This document shows, piece after piece, positions 36,051 through 49,600 of a DNA stretch of 64,000 nt. The notes under the pieces were generated by a model that ran no database searches, was not told the DNA's origin, and saw nothing but the letters and a program-made list of their open reading frames with translations. The number at the start of each line of letters is the position of its first letter. Within the stretch, counting starts at the first letter, position 1. The DNA lies in contig OZ025206.1 of the NCBI GenBank assembly GCA_964019055.1, forward strand, positions 16,465,291 through 16,529,290, given 5' to 3'. The stretch comes from Anthopleura xanthogrammica (taxonomy: Eukaryota > Cnidaria > Anthozoa > Actiniaria > Actiniidae). Position numbers and translations under genes: made by a program.

Positions 36051-39000
36051 CGCATTCAACTATTAATACATCTATTCATCCATTACCTCATTCATCCATC
36101 CACACAACTTATCCCATCAGTAAACTAGCTACACAACCACCACTAACCCCAGTGGACACTTCCTTCTTACGTCAAACTAACCAATACAACAACCTACTCA
36201 ACACTCTCGCTCTTATTCAGAATTTGAATTCGTAAAAATTGTTAGGGAAATGTTACTGGGTTTTTATTGTTGTGTTGTTGTTGTTGTTATTGTTGTTGTT
36301 GTTGGTTATATTTGTTGTTCTTGTAATCAGACTTAACTGTTCATTAGACTAATATCCTAACATCACATCTTTCATCATCATTTTCACCTCTACCTTCGTT
36401 AGCCAAATTGTACTTCAAAGAAAGGCAAGGTACTTGTATCAAAGAGTAAGGCAGCTTACCGCACATCACGATCATCGGCCTCTCGAACTGATCACGTCGT
36501 TGTTTAATAGAGAGCTAAGCGCGGCTAGAAATATCAAAATAACTACCCTACACTTTATACGTACATCAAGCGCGAATATAAATCACGTTTGGGAATAAAC
36601 CAGTCAAACTGACATCCTCGAGCGATTTGCAATCTTTTATCTGGAGATTATTAAACGCTTTTCAGATTTTGGGTCTCTTTTTCACCAACATTTTTGATTT
36701 CGTCTAGTGAGCCACTTCTATATCTCGTTTGCTAATCAACTAGCATTCATGTTTTGAGCGGCCTTTTAAGGAAGGATTTATAAGGGTTTTCGCTTCTTTG
36801 TATTGATATTCATAACCTAGTTTTTGAATCAGACAGGATACGAATTGACGGGTCATTCACTATGTTTCCTAGATTCGGCAAATTATGCTCTCGAATATAG
36901 TTCGGCTCCGCCACTTTTTCAAGATCCATCGTCGGTCGGCCGCGAAGTTTATATAATGTAGACTAATCGCTGAGTCTCTAAAGAAATCATAATTAAACGA
37001 GTCAAACAATGTGATGCTCTCTTTCTATCTATCTAGCTCTAACTACACTAATCTCTCATTCCAAAAAAATTATTACAAAATCAGCCGTACATAATCGAAA
37101 GGATTAGAGGTTTTTTTTTTATCTGTTTTTATTCTTATGATCTTTTGGGTGATATTTAGTTCTTAAGGAAGTTTTTTGTCTTTTTTTTTTTTTGGTTTAT
37201 TTTTGTATTTTTTTAATCTAGAAGTTTTTTTTATTGTTACAGTTTTTGGTCGTCGGATTGGTATTACTTTTGAAGATGAGTGCAAATAATAGAACTAACA
37301 AAAAACCAACTCTCGTGGCAGATGTAACTGCTAGAAGTGAGTTTCTTTTCTTCTTCTGTTCAACGTATATCTCCTGCAATCTTTTCACTCTTTCATTACG
37401 ACCACAAGAAAAGACCAAAGAAATGATTTCATTTGAAGAATTAGAATACCAATAATAATCTACTCAATGAACTAACAGAATTGTTCATAATAATACGTAA
37501 TTAAGCCAACGTGTGAATGTTCGAATTGTTCTCTTTCAGTCATAAGAGCAAATTCAATATACAATAAATCAAATCTCGGGAATCATTAATGATCAAGGTT
37601 TTATTATTCCTTGGTGCTGTAGCTAAGTTCGACTACAAATCGCAAGTCAGAGATAATCACGATAATTATTTGACTGATCTTGTTTACTTGAAAATCATCT
37701 AATAGTGAAAGAAACTCAAATTGATTACAACTTCCCGTTTGTCCAGTTGAACTTGGATAATAACACAATAGAAATGTTCAGCACCAGATTATAGAAAAAT
37801 AAAAAATAAAGGTATACTTTTGAAAGGTCTTTTTGATATTTCATCGACATTTTATATTCCAAAATGAATGCAAAATCGTTAACAGAAGTTTAATATAAAT
37901 GAATTTAGACTGCTCTTTTTCTTGTTATCTATTTATTGTAAATCAAAATTCAGCGAGTTTCAGACAAAATTGCTCGTTTTGTCTTTGGTAATCTGATATA
38001 TTTTTATTAGACCATTTTTGATCAATTCTTCGTCTATCACAAAGATTAATTCGACTAGTAGATAATGGCTTAAAACCGATTAAATTCTGCACATGGCTTG
38101 GCTTACAAAATGTTAATGACAGTCAAATCCTTTTTTTTGCTTTAACTCTAACGAATATATAATCCTCTCCAATCCAATAGAGCACTAAAATAACTCATAA
38201 TACAACCTTTCCACTCGATTCTAATTTATTCGAGTCCTTTTCTGAATGATAGACTAGATCAAACTGCGAAGACAATTAGATCTTTTTTCGCCACTGGTTG
38301 ACAATAGAAGATCCCTAGTGATATCGTTATAATGCTTTTGATATTTAATTGATGGTAGTCTTCAGCCGAATCAAAATCAAATCCAATTTTGGTCAGTAAT
38401 AAATCGAGTTTGGCTACTCTTGCCTTTTGTCTGACTGCTCAGTCATACGCCTATTATGTTGTTATCTGACCATCGAGTTATTTCAATGCATGGCTTTTAT
38501 TCAATGGCAGTTTAAGGCCATTCATCCCATCATTTATTTCCCTCCCTTGACCTAGAAAGGGCTTACCTAATAACCAGATGTTCCTATTTCATAATCTAGT
38601 TCTCTAGCAATTAATTTTCTAATACAATTCCCCGAGAGAACGAGTGAAATTCAAACAAATTACCCCTAATCCTGAAAATTACTAGTTTTCTAAAAAAAGA
38701 CCTGGATTTTCCCCCCTTAAATTTGAACGTAAATTTCAATCGGTGCTAACAGTCTACGTAATCTAATAAGCTTTCCTAAGTTTCTATTTATCGCCGCCTT
38801 CAAGTCTCTGTGTTCTATCATCATCGTTTTTTGTTGTGATATTGTGAGTTGTGATTAGAAATTGAACTCGGTTTTTCATCAAGGCTTTCTCGGTTTCGTT
38901 TTACAGTGTTTGGTCTGCTGATGATAAGGTAAGACTAGGAATTCAAACCGTTTCCAAACACAGCCTGCGAATGAATTAAAGTTGAATGGTATATAATCTA

Positions 39001-42000
39001 AGGAAGTTTTCCGCTATATTTTGTAATGATTAAGCTTATTGAAGAAGGGGTGTCTTAGTCGTAATCATCCCTGTAGTTCTTGCACTTGGTTAGAGACTTT
39101 GGTGTCTTTAAGAAAACAAAGTCAGTGTAATCAAACTATACAACAAACAAAAAAGGCCGGGAGGATTGTTTGTGTTTTGTAATAACTTTACAGACCCGTG
39201 CCAACTATCATTGCAAACTTAGTCTGTAAATACCTAATTCTTTTTTCTTTATGGCTGATCAAACATCTACCCTGAGAATGCTAATTGCCCTAAAGAAAAT
39301 CATCATAGGCCCAATTTGCTATTGTATTGAGATCGTTTCGTATGGCACCAAATGACTCTCTGACAATTCGTTAGATCTAAGAGGTTAGAGTTCTAGATTA
39401 CTTACAGCACAAAGCGGCTCTGTCAAAATAAATTAAATAAATTAAATCTAATTTAATTAAATATTCTATGGCTCTTAATTTTGATAATATCCGAAAATAG
39501 TGCGTACTGTGAACACCCAGTGTGTCTTTTACACTTGTGAAGTGGCCGTGTGAACTATCTGACGACCGCAACTGAATTCAATACCGCCTGTATTTTTCTT
39601 TTTCTTCGGGTGCTCCTTTTTTCCGTGTTGATGGGGAAAGAACAAAGCGATCCGTGTTTTTTTGTGTTTGGCAATTCGCGCGTGGCGGGGGAGGCAGCCA
39701 TATCTAAGGCCGGTGACGCATGCGCAGTGCTTTTCACAACAGGTGCATTTCACAGTGTGTCGTGTGTTTGCTCTGGTTTTAATTTGATTTTCGCAGTAGT
39801 TTTCTGTTAACTTAAAGAGAATAACGACGAAATTTAAAAGACTTCAAATTGAATGTTTTGTGAAAAAAGGGCCGGGATATTTTGTGGCTAAATATATTGT
39901 TGATGACATTCAGACACAAAGAAACTCGGGTGATAGTTGTGTCGGGCGAATGATTCACCCCTCCAATGATGTGGGATTGTTTGGAAAGTGCCAAACGTTT
40001 GACTAAAGGCAATGCCGAGCGCGTGCTGCCTTTTCTTGAGTATTGGTTCTGCTAAGTATCGTATCTTTAATTCAATTTTCACGATAAACTTCTCTCGAAA
40101 ATGCCAATCACTATATCTACATTGTGAGAAGAAAGCTGCTCTTTTCTGAATGTGACAATGAACTCGAGTATCGCTTTTATGAAGGATCCTTTCTCTAGCT
40201 GCGGTTATTAAATTTTTAAGTTTGACGCATTGTCAAAAAAAAGGGATTAATATGTAGTATTGAAGTAAAGGAAAGGCAAGCGATTTTTACTTAGTTTTCC
40301 TCCAACTTATAGTTAGTTCGACGTAGAGTGTTATATTATGCAAGCCAAGCAAGCAGGGTTTTTTTTTTTCTGTAATATCGTCAACAACAATACAAAAAAG
40401 CATCGATAATAATTTTAATTTGCCCATAAGATTAAATGTTCCTCGATAAGCGCACTCAAAACGGACTCCAGGTATGGGGGGCCAATTCTTGTTGCGAATT
40501 CAAAATGTAATTATAAATATTCTTAGCGGGCACTCAGCTAACAAGCTAAAGTGAGTTTGGGAGGTAAAATCGGCATGATTCTCTTCAGGTCTGCAGTTTA
40601 TTTTTGCAGGGACAATACCCTGTTCTTATTAGAGAAATAATCAACAGAAAAGAAAAGGTAAACGAGTGTTGCAGCTGCTTGTTTCCAAATTTTTCTCAAC
40701 TCGTGGCGACGGAATATCTAATGCCTTGCTTCCAAAATCACCTGGTCAGTAGAAGCGCTTATTAGGACAAAGCGGACGCGTAAGCTTCAATCAAAAATAG
40801 AAAATAAATGTCTTCATTCGCTTCATCCAGGCCATCATTTTATTTCTCAAAAGAAGCACAAAAATAGGATAATTTCGGTATATTTTCTTTGAAGTCCCAC
40901 ACGATTTTTACCTCCCAAAACAAAACTAAGCTTAATACTAGTGGTAGCTTTGCCTTATATCTCTAGAACACCACCATTTATTAAACGTCCACCTCTTTGG
41001 GAAAAAGAGATACGACTTTTCCAGGGAATTGAAAACTGAGTAATTGTTGTATGAGAGTCATTTGAAAGTATCGGCGCGAGCTTCTAAGAGCCGTACCGCG
41101 ATGGCGGGCCAAGTAAATTAACCAAAAACGAATCTGATGCTTTCGGACTTCAAAGTTTTCCTAAAACATTGTGTTAGCCAACCAAATTCGATTAAAAGCA
41201 TTGTTTTGTCGAAGTCCTGACCTATTTATCTAAGCATATAGAAAAGTTTTTAAACAGCCCATCAAACCATATCCGTTTATCAGGGATCTACCTTTTTGTA
41301 AGCTAGAAAAAAACCCGAAAATTTAAAGATCGATTCTATAGCCCAAGGGTCTGAAATATAAGTTTCCTTGCGTGCGAGGCAATGGGCTGGTTTTAGTTAC
41401 AAAATCTACACCTCGTAGAACTCGTAGTGAGAGGCAATCATCAAAGAGAACTTGTTTAGATATGTAGAACGTTTAAAGACTTTCTTATCCTAGGACTATT
41501 CGAGACCTGACGTAGACGATAAATAGTTGTTCATTTTGATTTTATCAATGATAAATCGAAACTCCCTCTTACAAGCAGCTGCGGACGTCATTCTACGTGA
41601 CCGTTAACCAATTTTTTTTCTAAGACTCTAAGGTTGAATTTCACCAACATCTTAATCTTCAACTATCTCGTACCCAAAACAGCACTCTTAGCACTCTTTC
41701 CCATTACGATACCAAGCTTGCAGGGCTTATTTTTGAGGAGTAAACGAAGCAAAACAAAGGTAGGTGAGAAAAGGATCGCTTCAATACAGAACGTTACTAA
41801 AACACGACTACATCTACACCCAATTATTTATGAATATTTTGACGGACATTAGTCATACTTTTTAAAACGTTGAATATTTTATAGAATGCTTTTTCTCTTG
41901 GGGTTTTTTTCTGCTTCGCTGGCTGTTTAATGCAAGCGATCATTAGTCAACTTACTGTCATGAAAACACAAAACTAGAGGTCGAATTTGCGACTCAAATC

Positions 42001-43200
42001 AAGAGTTGACGATGGCATCTCTCGATAGTATAATCAAATAGTAAAGACGAGAAACAGTGTTCCCGGAAATGCATGTCAAAAGGACAAAAAGTGAGGCAAT
42101 AAAGTATTGGACAGTTGAGCTGTTCATTTTTGCTTTGGAAATATTCAGCGTATTTCGTCAGTAAGCCGAATTAGAGTTGCACTGAAAAGCGTGGGAACTA
42201 CGTCATGTTCAACAGCTCTCGACAAAAACTATAACCAGAAAAAGTGTACAGTGCTATCAAAATCCGTACTCAATTCTCCCTTTAAAAAACGATCTGTGCG
42301 AAAAAGTCTCCGTAATGTGACATTAAACACCACCATAAAGTTATCTCCTTTGGAAATAAATAAAGATTCGTATTTTTACAACTCGTAGGCACGTTAAATA
42401 TTATTGCGACTTGATTGACTAACAATATCAACCAGGCTAAATTTAGTTTGAATTGTGTGATGATAATTTCGAAGAATATCAAAAAAAATTAACGAAAAGT
42501 AAAGGTTAGAAATCGTAGTTGAATGCGAGTCTTCCAGTCACCTGCGATAGACAGCACAATACAGGAGAGAACTCATTTTCTTCCAAAAACAATGCAAATT
42601 AGTCCAATAGATGGCGAGTTTCCACGGCCTTCATTGTTATCAAGCCTTGAGTCCTTTCATTATACCTACTAAATTTGGATCTATTATTGCTTTCATTCTA
42701 CGCAACCAATCAGAAATTTCATCAAAACAACTCAGTTCCCCTTCCTAACGCCTAACTTTCTCAATTATTTTTCTTTTTCCATTTCTTTCCAATTCTATAT
42801 TCCCTTGAAATGACGCGTGCTCTAAACAAATGCGGTCTGCCCGCGTGTTGTTCGATCTTTGTTATTAAATCGTAAATTAAATCGCACAATCCTAACATTT
42901 CAGAGTAAAGAAAGAAAAAAAAAAGAGTAAACAAAATGTTCAAATCGTGTATAGTGAGAGTATTAGTGGAGCAGGCTGAATCTAAAAAGCCTCGTGCCAG
43001 CTTATTTAAGCAAGTATATAGACGGTTCGTATTTCAATGGTGTATATATGCTGGAGAGCCTCAGGTAAAACTGAAAAATTGCTTCAATTAACTGACCGTG
43101 CCAACGCGCGCGAAACAGATCAATGGCTTCCAAACCCGTGACATCTTCACACCCGCGCCTCGCGTTGGCCTTTTCGATGCCAGAGACTAATGACGTACAC
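36051..43200. other. Upstream region of the ETS gene, no supported gene
   Basis: Mostly AT-rich. A (TTG)n run lies at about 36265-36303. A GC-richer island at about 39590-39780 contains an NRF1-like CGCATGCGC (39717-39725) and could be a promoter. Its short reading frames on both strands have no recognisable domain. Near 43090-43160 a CpG-rich patch leads into the ETS promoter. Confidence 0.4.
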
Positions 43201-43230
43201 CGGTCGATTTCAATTGTTTCTATTGTCTCG

Positions 43231-43342
43231 ATTGGTCAATAGAAAGAAATTGACACTTGCTGAATTGAACCTTGCAAATGACCAATAGGCCGTCAAAAGG
43301 CGGCTTTTCAAGCGACCAATCAGACTTGATCTGGTTATAAAT
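43231..43342 (+). promoter_or_regulatory. CCAAT/TATA core promoter of the ETS gene
   Basis: Three CCAAT boxes (43231-43235 inverted; 43282-43286 and 43316-43320 direct) are followed by TATAAAT at 43336-43342. The ATG lies about 340 bases downstream, which would leave a 5' UTR of roughly 300 bases if transcription starts some 30 bases after the TATA box. The start site is inferred. Confidence 0.65.
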
Positions 43343-43675
43343 GAGAGAATCGATTCAAACACAAGTGAAAAACTATAGTGAAAGGAAGAAAAAAAACTCA
43401 TCCATGTTCTTACTATAAGCCGGGCTCTGTGGATTCGGATTCACAGTCAAGTTTAATCAGAAGGTACAATTTAGAACAGGAAGAATAGAACTGAACCACG
43501 AGATTAATCCAAGTTTTCTTTCGACGTTTGACAAGTAGAGATCGTTTCGTTCGTTGATCATTTGACGGTGTCGTAGTAATTGTATTCAATTCCAAGTCCA
43601 AGACAAACAGCAACGGCCTTAAAGTAACGAACTCAAAGCGAGGTGTGTGACAAAGACGGGGCCGGCCACTGGAGC

Positions 43676-46600
43676 ATGTACTATCATCGACGAGTCCACT
43701 CCGATCAAGAGGTCCCATACATGTACCCACAGGTACACCGGAGATTCCACGATAAAATCTCGCCCGAGGGGAAGTACAAATTATTGGTTCTTATTCTTAT
43801 TTCTGGATTATTTTTACAGTTAGAATCACGAGCTTACCAAGTCGAGAGCAGAAAAAACGCCATTCTACAACAACGAACCAAGAACGGCGATACTTTGACA
43901 ATTGATTCCCAAGGTGATTTTTAACTTTGGCCGCTTGATTAAGTTAGGCATATTTTTAAAAGATGTTTTGGTTATGTTATGTTAAAGAGATCGTTAAATT
44001 GAGGCTATAATTTTCATAAATCTGTTCATTTTAAGTGCTGATTTGATTTGAAGAGGAGTCTTGAATCTATTTCTGTTTTCGTTTTTAGAATTATTCCAAG
44101 ATTTGTCCCAGATGCAGGACCAATGGCTGACCGAAGGTACATCACCGAACGAACTACAAAAATACTCACACACAACAAACAAGAAAAATACCCCTTCAAT
44201 TATATATCGCGAAAATTACTCTGTGGTTTAAATAATTGATCATTCAACTCTTCATTTCAAATAGCAACTGAGCATTGTAATCGCTAGAATCACAAGAAAT
44301 TCTACTCGTACTAACTAACGCTTTTCTACTGATATGATATTGCAGTTCGTTCATCATACCCAGTAGCATCTACAACAGCAGATGAACAGTACGTACCAGA
44401 AATGGAAGGCGTACGAAACACCAACAAAGAAGGTACATAAAGATCTGGAATTCCTAATCCACTCTGCTTTAAGCAGTGCAACAGGTTTTGATATCTAAAA
44501 AGGCAATAGTAACTCTTAACTTAGTCTATAGCCTGCTTTCCGGTTTGTCGTAGGTTTCACTCGATACACGCGCGGCTCAGTTGCCATTGTACCTCCCTCG
44601 TTTCCTTTTTGAGTTTAAGAAGTTGATAGAAAAAAGATAATTAAGTTGGATTCCCTTAGTAAACACGTAGTAGTAGTAGTAGTGGGATTTTCTGGGGCAC
44701 TAAAATACCGCCCGCGATCGATGCTATCACACTCACTCTCCATTTCATTTTTTGGAGGAGATTTTCCCCCAGGGTACATTCGTGTAAGGGCATTAGAAAG
44801 CTAGTAATTTTGGCTGTGCATAAAATTGGAGTCGGGAAGGTTCGAGACGTACCGCTAAAGGTTAGAACAACATTAAAAGATCCGCGCTGATAACTAAGAA
44901 AAACTACCAAGAGTGAGTGGAATAGGGTTTATAATTTATGCCGGGCTTCCAAAATATTTATGAGAAGAAGAATGCCTTTCGAGCATGCTGATCGATTTGA
45001 CGCGCGCTTTCTCCAGGAGAACAAAAGTCTTAAATTCTACTTGTTACTTGGGATCTGCCCCCATCCCATTTTTCAATTATGTAAATAGAGCATTCTTTTC
45101 TTGTTTTGTTTGAGCCATTGATAGACTTATTTTTGTTTAGAAAATGAATAGGCATTTAGATGAGTAAGAGTTATTTTTTGTGGTTTTGCAGCGAGTTATG
45201 TCACACACGTCAAGACCGAGCCGAGAGAGTTAGTGTGCGACCAGAGCCAGTCCACCGGCCTAACGAGCATATCTAGAGCGCATAGCAATTATAAAATGGA
45301 AAACGGTATTGAATCTAGTTCTTACATGAAGATGATGAGCGAAGTTCACGCGCCCACTAATTCCCCACTCGTCTATACGTGCGGAACACAGCCATCAAGT
45401 TTTCACTGTATGAAGGCTTATCGACAACTCTACGACGGAATGACATCTTACGAAGCACAGCCACCAGCTTATCCAAGCGTTAAGCAAGAACCCATTGACT
45501 ACAGCCCGGCCTGTGACAATCCTTACGAACAAGGTATTATTTTTCTTCGTCATTAACTCTAAATATTTTGAAATTTAACTGGTTTTTAAATATTTTATGT
45601 GAATTAGGGATTTTTTCAAAGTTCCGAGGCCTGCCTTTTTTGTTGCGTTGCTAACTTCGCGATTTCTTTTTCCCGAGATCATGTTTTCGGCTCGGAGCGT
45701 TAAATTCTTGAAGCTATCTTTTGCCTCGAGTTAATTCAATTTGTTGATGGGCATTTACTTTTCATAAGTTCTCTTGTATCACATTTTTATTTGATTTCTG
45801 CTTTTCCTAGCAGGAAGGCGACAAGTGTTTGAAGACATAGAAATCTCTCTTCGAATGTTGGCCCGATTTGAAGTTGGTTTCCTCTATTTAAACGCTAAAA
45901 TCCCAAAGTACCTACCAACATAAAAAGGCCTCTCATTCATTTTTCAAAGAAAGATCACTCAGTCATTTTTCACCATCAATTAACTCGATTTCCATTGCAA
46001 TTTTTCATTTAGCATCAAGAAGGGTTCACTCGAATCAGCACGTGTAATTCTTAGCTGAGTACCACTACCTTCACTAGTTCATTTATCACGAATCGCCTGT
46101 CGTTGTTTTAACGTATTATCCGAGTCGTCTTAGCTCAGAGATAAAAACGTTAGCTGCTTCAAACTTTACGGTGATCTTTTGTTTTGTGGTTTGTGATTGA
46201 AGAGTGCACAGCGCATTGTTATAGTTAGATGAGGAAGGCGCCGTTTGAAATATGACGGTAAATGCAACATTTTATTCTATTCAATTATAGATCGTCTCCA
46301 AGGTCTAGCGGCCTATCATCACCAACCACACCAACAAGCTGAATGCTACGGTCTTCAACCTACTTCCACCGAAGGTAAGAATTATTTCGCTTGTTTTTTT
46401 CCCCTTCAAAAAAAAAACTGCCTGTCATCTTCAGCATTGTCTTCCATTCTAATTAGACATTTTGATAGCCTCCATGGGATGAATATTCATAAAACTTTGA
46501 TTTCATGATAGAACATTTTCGAATTAATTTTAATTGTTATGGACTAGGTTGAGCACAATATCTTGAATTTCGTTTGCAGATGGTTTGTCTTGTTTTATGA

Positions 46601-49600
46601 TTACAGCATCTTTTTAATATTTCTTTAGCAAACATACATAAATCTTGTGACAGCCTAAAGCGAGATCCCCAGATGCCTTACTACTTTTAATATAAACTTC
46701 AATTTGAGAGAGAAAAACTTATACATGTAATTTAGGCTTCGAAAAGTATTACAATCGACGCGTGCTTTTAAGATCCTATCATTTTGCATTTGTCTTATGG
46801 CGTGAACCGTAAAGTATAGCCCGAGAGTTTACAGGAAATTAGACCATAATTCACTTAGACTGAAACCCGATTATTCTTTTTCGTATTTAGCTTTCCCTTA
46901 CGAGGGAACTTCTCTATTTGCATGGATATTTATATACACAAAAACTAGAAAAATCGAGCACTGAATGTATTTCAAATTCGGGGTTTTTATTTCGCGTTTT
47001 TTTCTTGGTCAACCCTCGTCAAATTGAATCACAACAATACGTAAATAAACTGCTTTTATACCTTTACAAGCAAGAGTTCCTTATTATTTACGTTTCATTT
47101 TTTTGTAATTACATTACTGGCAGAATATGTACTGTTCTGTAAACCGTCCAAGCGAAGCCCACCCGCCTGGAAATGATAGAGCTATTCTAAACTTTTTAGA
47201 TTGGTTTGCATTTTGAGAACCATTTGCCTCGTATTGTCAAAAGTAATTCAATTCACATACGTAAGAACAGACACTATGAAAAAGAAAAGCAGGTGCAAAG
47301 AATTTCAATAGCTTAAATTTTTACTGATTAGCCTTTTGGAACTAGTTTCATCCAGAAATCTATTGAGCAATAGAAAAAAAAATAACCCCCACTTTGAGTT
47401 GGAAATTAAATGCAAAAGCAATCCACGGGAGAATTTAATATCCATCGTGAAAATTAACTCAATTTTCGGACTAATTTTACCGTCTCTTTGCTTTTATTTT
47501 TAATTCTTCGGGAGTTTTTGTAACATTTTTTTCTACATAATCTAATAAGCATACAAACACAATACAACTAAAATTGTCGGTCGACTCTCCACAAGAGGAT
47601 ATAAAAACTAGTTAGCTGAGATAATGTTTTTACTGTGTGTGTAACTTAACCTGGCTTTTGGGGAACAAATGCTGAGATTATGGTCAACGAAAAATAAATT
47701 TTTGAAGACCATTTGGTCGTTATTTCATCGAGAAGAAAGACCGCGCTGTATTTTTTGAGCGAGTTTAATTCGTCTCCCTTTCTTTCTAGATGGCTTAGTT
47801 TTTAATACCACAGCAAAAAAGAAAGTCTAAGTCGTTTTTAACGATCATTTACCGGCAAAAATGCTCTTCTTGTTCATCCCCTCTTACGCCCTAAACAGCG
47901 AGAACTTGTGTGTTTTGATCAAAGGTCCTTATTTAATTAAGAAAGGCTGTTCTATCATGTACTGTAGTTGCCATTTCTGGAAGTAAATAGTTTTTCACGC
48001 CGTGCCATAGGTTGTATTGAAAAGCTCTTTTCACCATCCTTGCGCTATTAGAAAGTAAACGACCATCATTTTGACCGAAAAAGATTTGAAATTAAGCCCG
48101 TAAATAGCGTTATTCATTAGCGCTAAGGTTTTTTGGGTTTTTTCTTTCAAATGTTAGGATAATAATGTACAGAATGGATAACATCTGTCACCCTCATACT
48201 GCACTTTTTAAACTCCTTCTAATTTCATTCAAATCCATCAATTTTCCAATTCCAAGTCATTTTTCAAAAAATGAATGATTCCGCTTAAGCTGGGGTCAGA
48301 TATTCGCACAGCCGCTTTGCGTGTGATTAGATCGAAGAAAAATGGTTTGAGAGACTGTTTTGGTTTGAACGAGAATGAAAACACAGAAAAGAACAAAGTC
48401 GAGTACAAAAATAAAAAAGTAAACAAATTCAAGATGTCGAGTTTCGTTCGGCGAATTTAAAGTCTTTTTTTTTCTTATGATTTAAACTATTTGTAAATAA
48501 GATCGTGAACTTTAAGGCATAGGAACAAGATTATAGCTTTCCTGGATCAAATGTTTACTGTGTAGTTTATGGTTGCAGAAAAAGAGTGAATCATCTTGCG
48601 TGGTTCATTAAAACGATCAAACGTATAGTGTACATTATGAACGCTTGCTGCATGTTGCTTCGAACAGGAATGATGAATTCATAAACTACACGTAGAAGAG
48701 ATTTGCTTTAAGATGGCCAAAGAAAAAGCCTTTAAATTACATCTGTATTCCTTCGTCTTCTTCGTCAAAGACTTCAGTCGAGGGCCTTGGTCTGAGTCAT
48801 ATACATAATCTTCCCAATGACATTCTATTACAAAATCTAACATTTTACACAATGTCCTTTGTCCTTTGATCATATCCCTTCAACAAATTCTCGTTTTTTT
48901 AAGACAATATTTCCATTCTTTATCGTGGTGTTTCCAATAAGAATCCGAAAATCATCGACGTCCAAGAAGCGACTCAGTCTGAAGTGACATTGAAAAAAAA
49001 AACGGTCGCTTCTCGCTGCGCTCAACGAAAATGAAAGCGAAGTTTAGACACTGGTTCATTTATACCAAAAGCCAGGATATTTACTGTGGTAAACGGGAAA
49101 CGATATGTCAACATGAACAGGCGGAAACGATCATAGAGTTAAGAGACCTATACTTTAAAACACTTTGCCAACGGGAAACGGGTTAATTTTGACTCTTTCT
49201 CGACAAGAAACAATGCGATAAACTTTGAGAATTTTCTCCTTAATTTTGTCTAAGGTTATTGTGAGTTTCCATCTTGTATCACCTCTTTTTTTTTAGTTAG
49301 TTCTTCCCATGATTGAAGATGCCCTTTTATCTACCGGAGATCGAGCATTTATGAGAAAACCGTTTTCTCACGACTGAATTCACACAGCGACGGCTATTGA
49401 TTATAGTGAACAATTTGAAAAAGCTACATTATACACACGAAAAAAATAACATGTTTTCTTCTCTTACTTCCTCAAACATTTAGCAATTGAGCTTGGTCAA
49501 AGGCAGACAGAAATGACTCCAGATTGTGTTCAAAGATAACTCGATATTGAACAAACTCAACATTTTGAAAACTGAGTGGTTTTTTTTCGGCCATTTTTGT

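Noticed and set aside
39529..39810. Frames on both strands of the GC-richer island
   Set aside because: No domain, no splice context, and overlapping on both strands; composition explains their openness.
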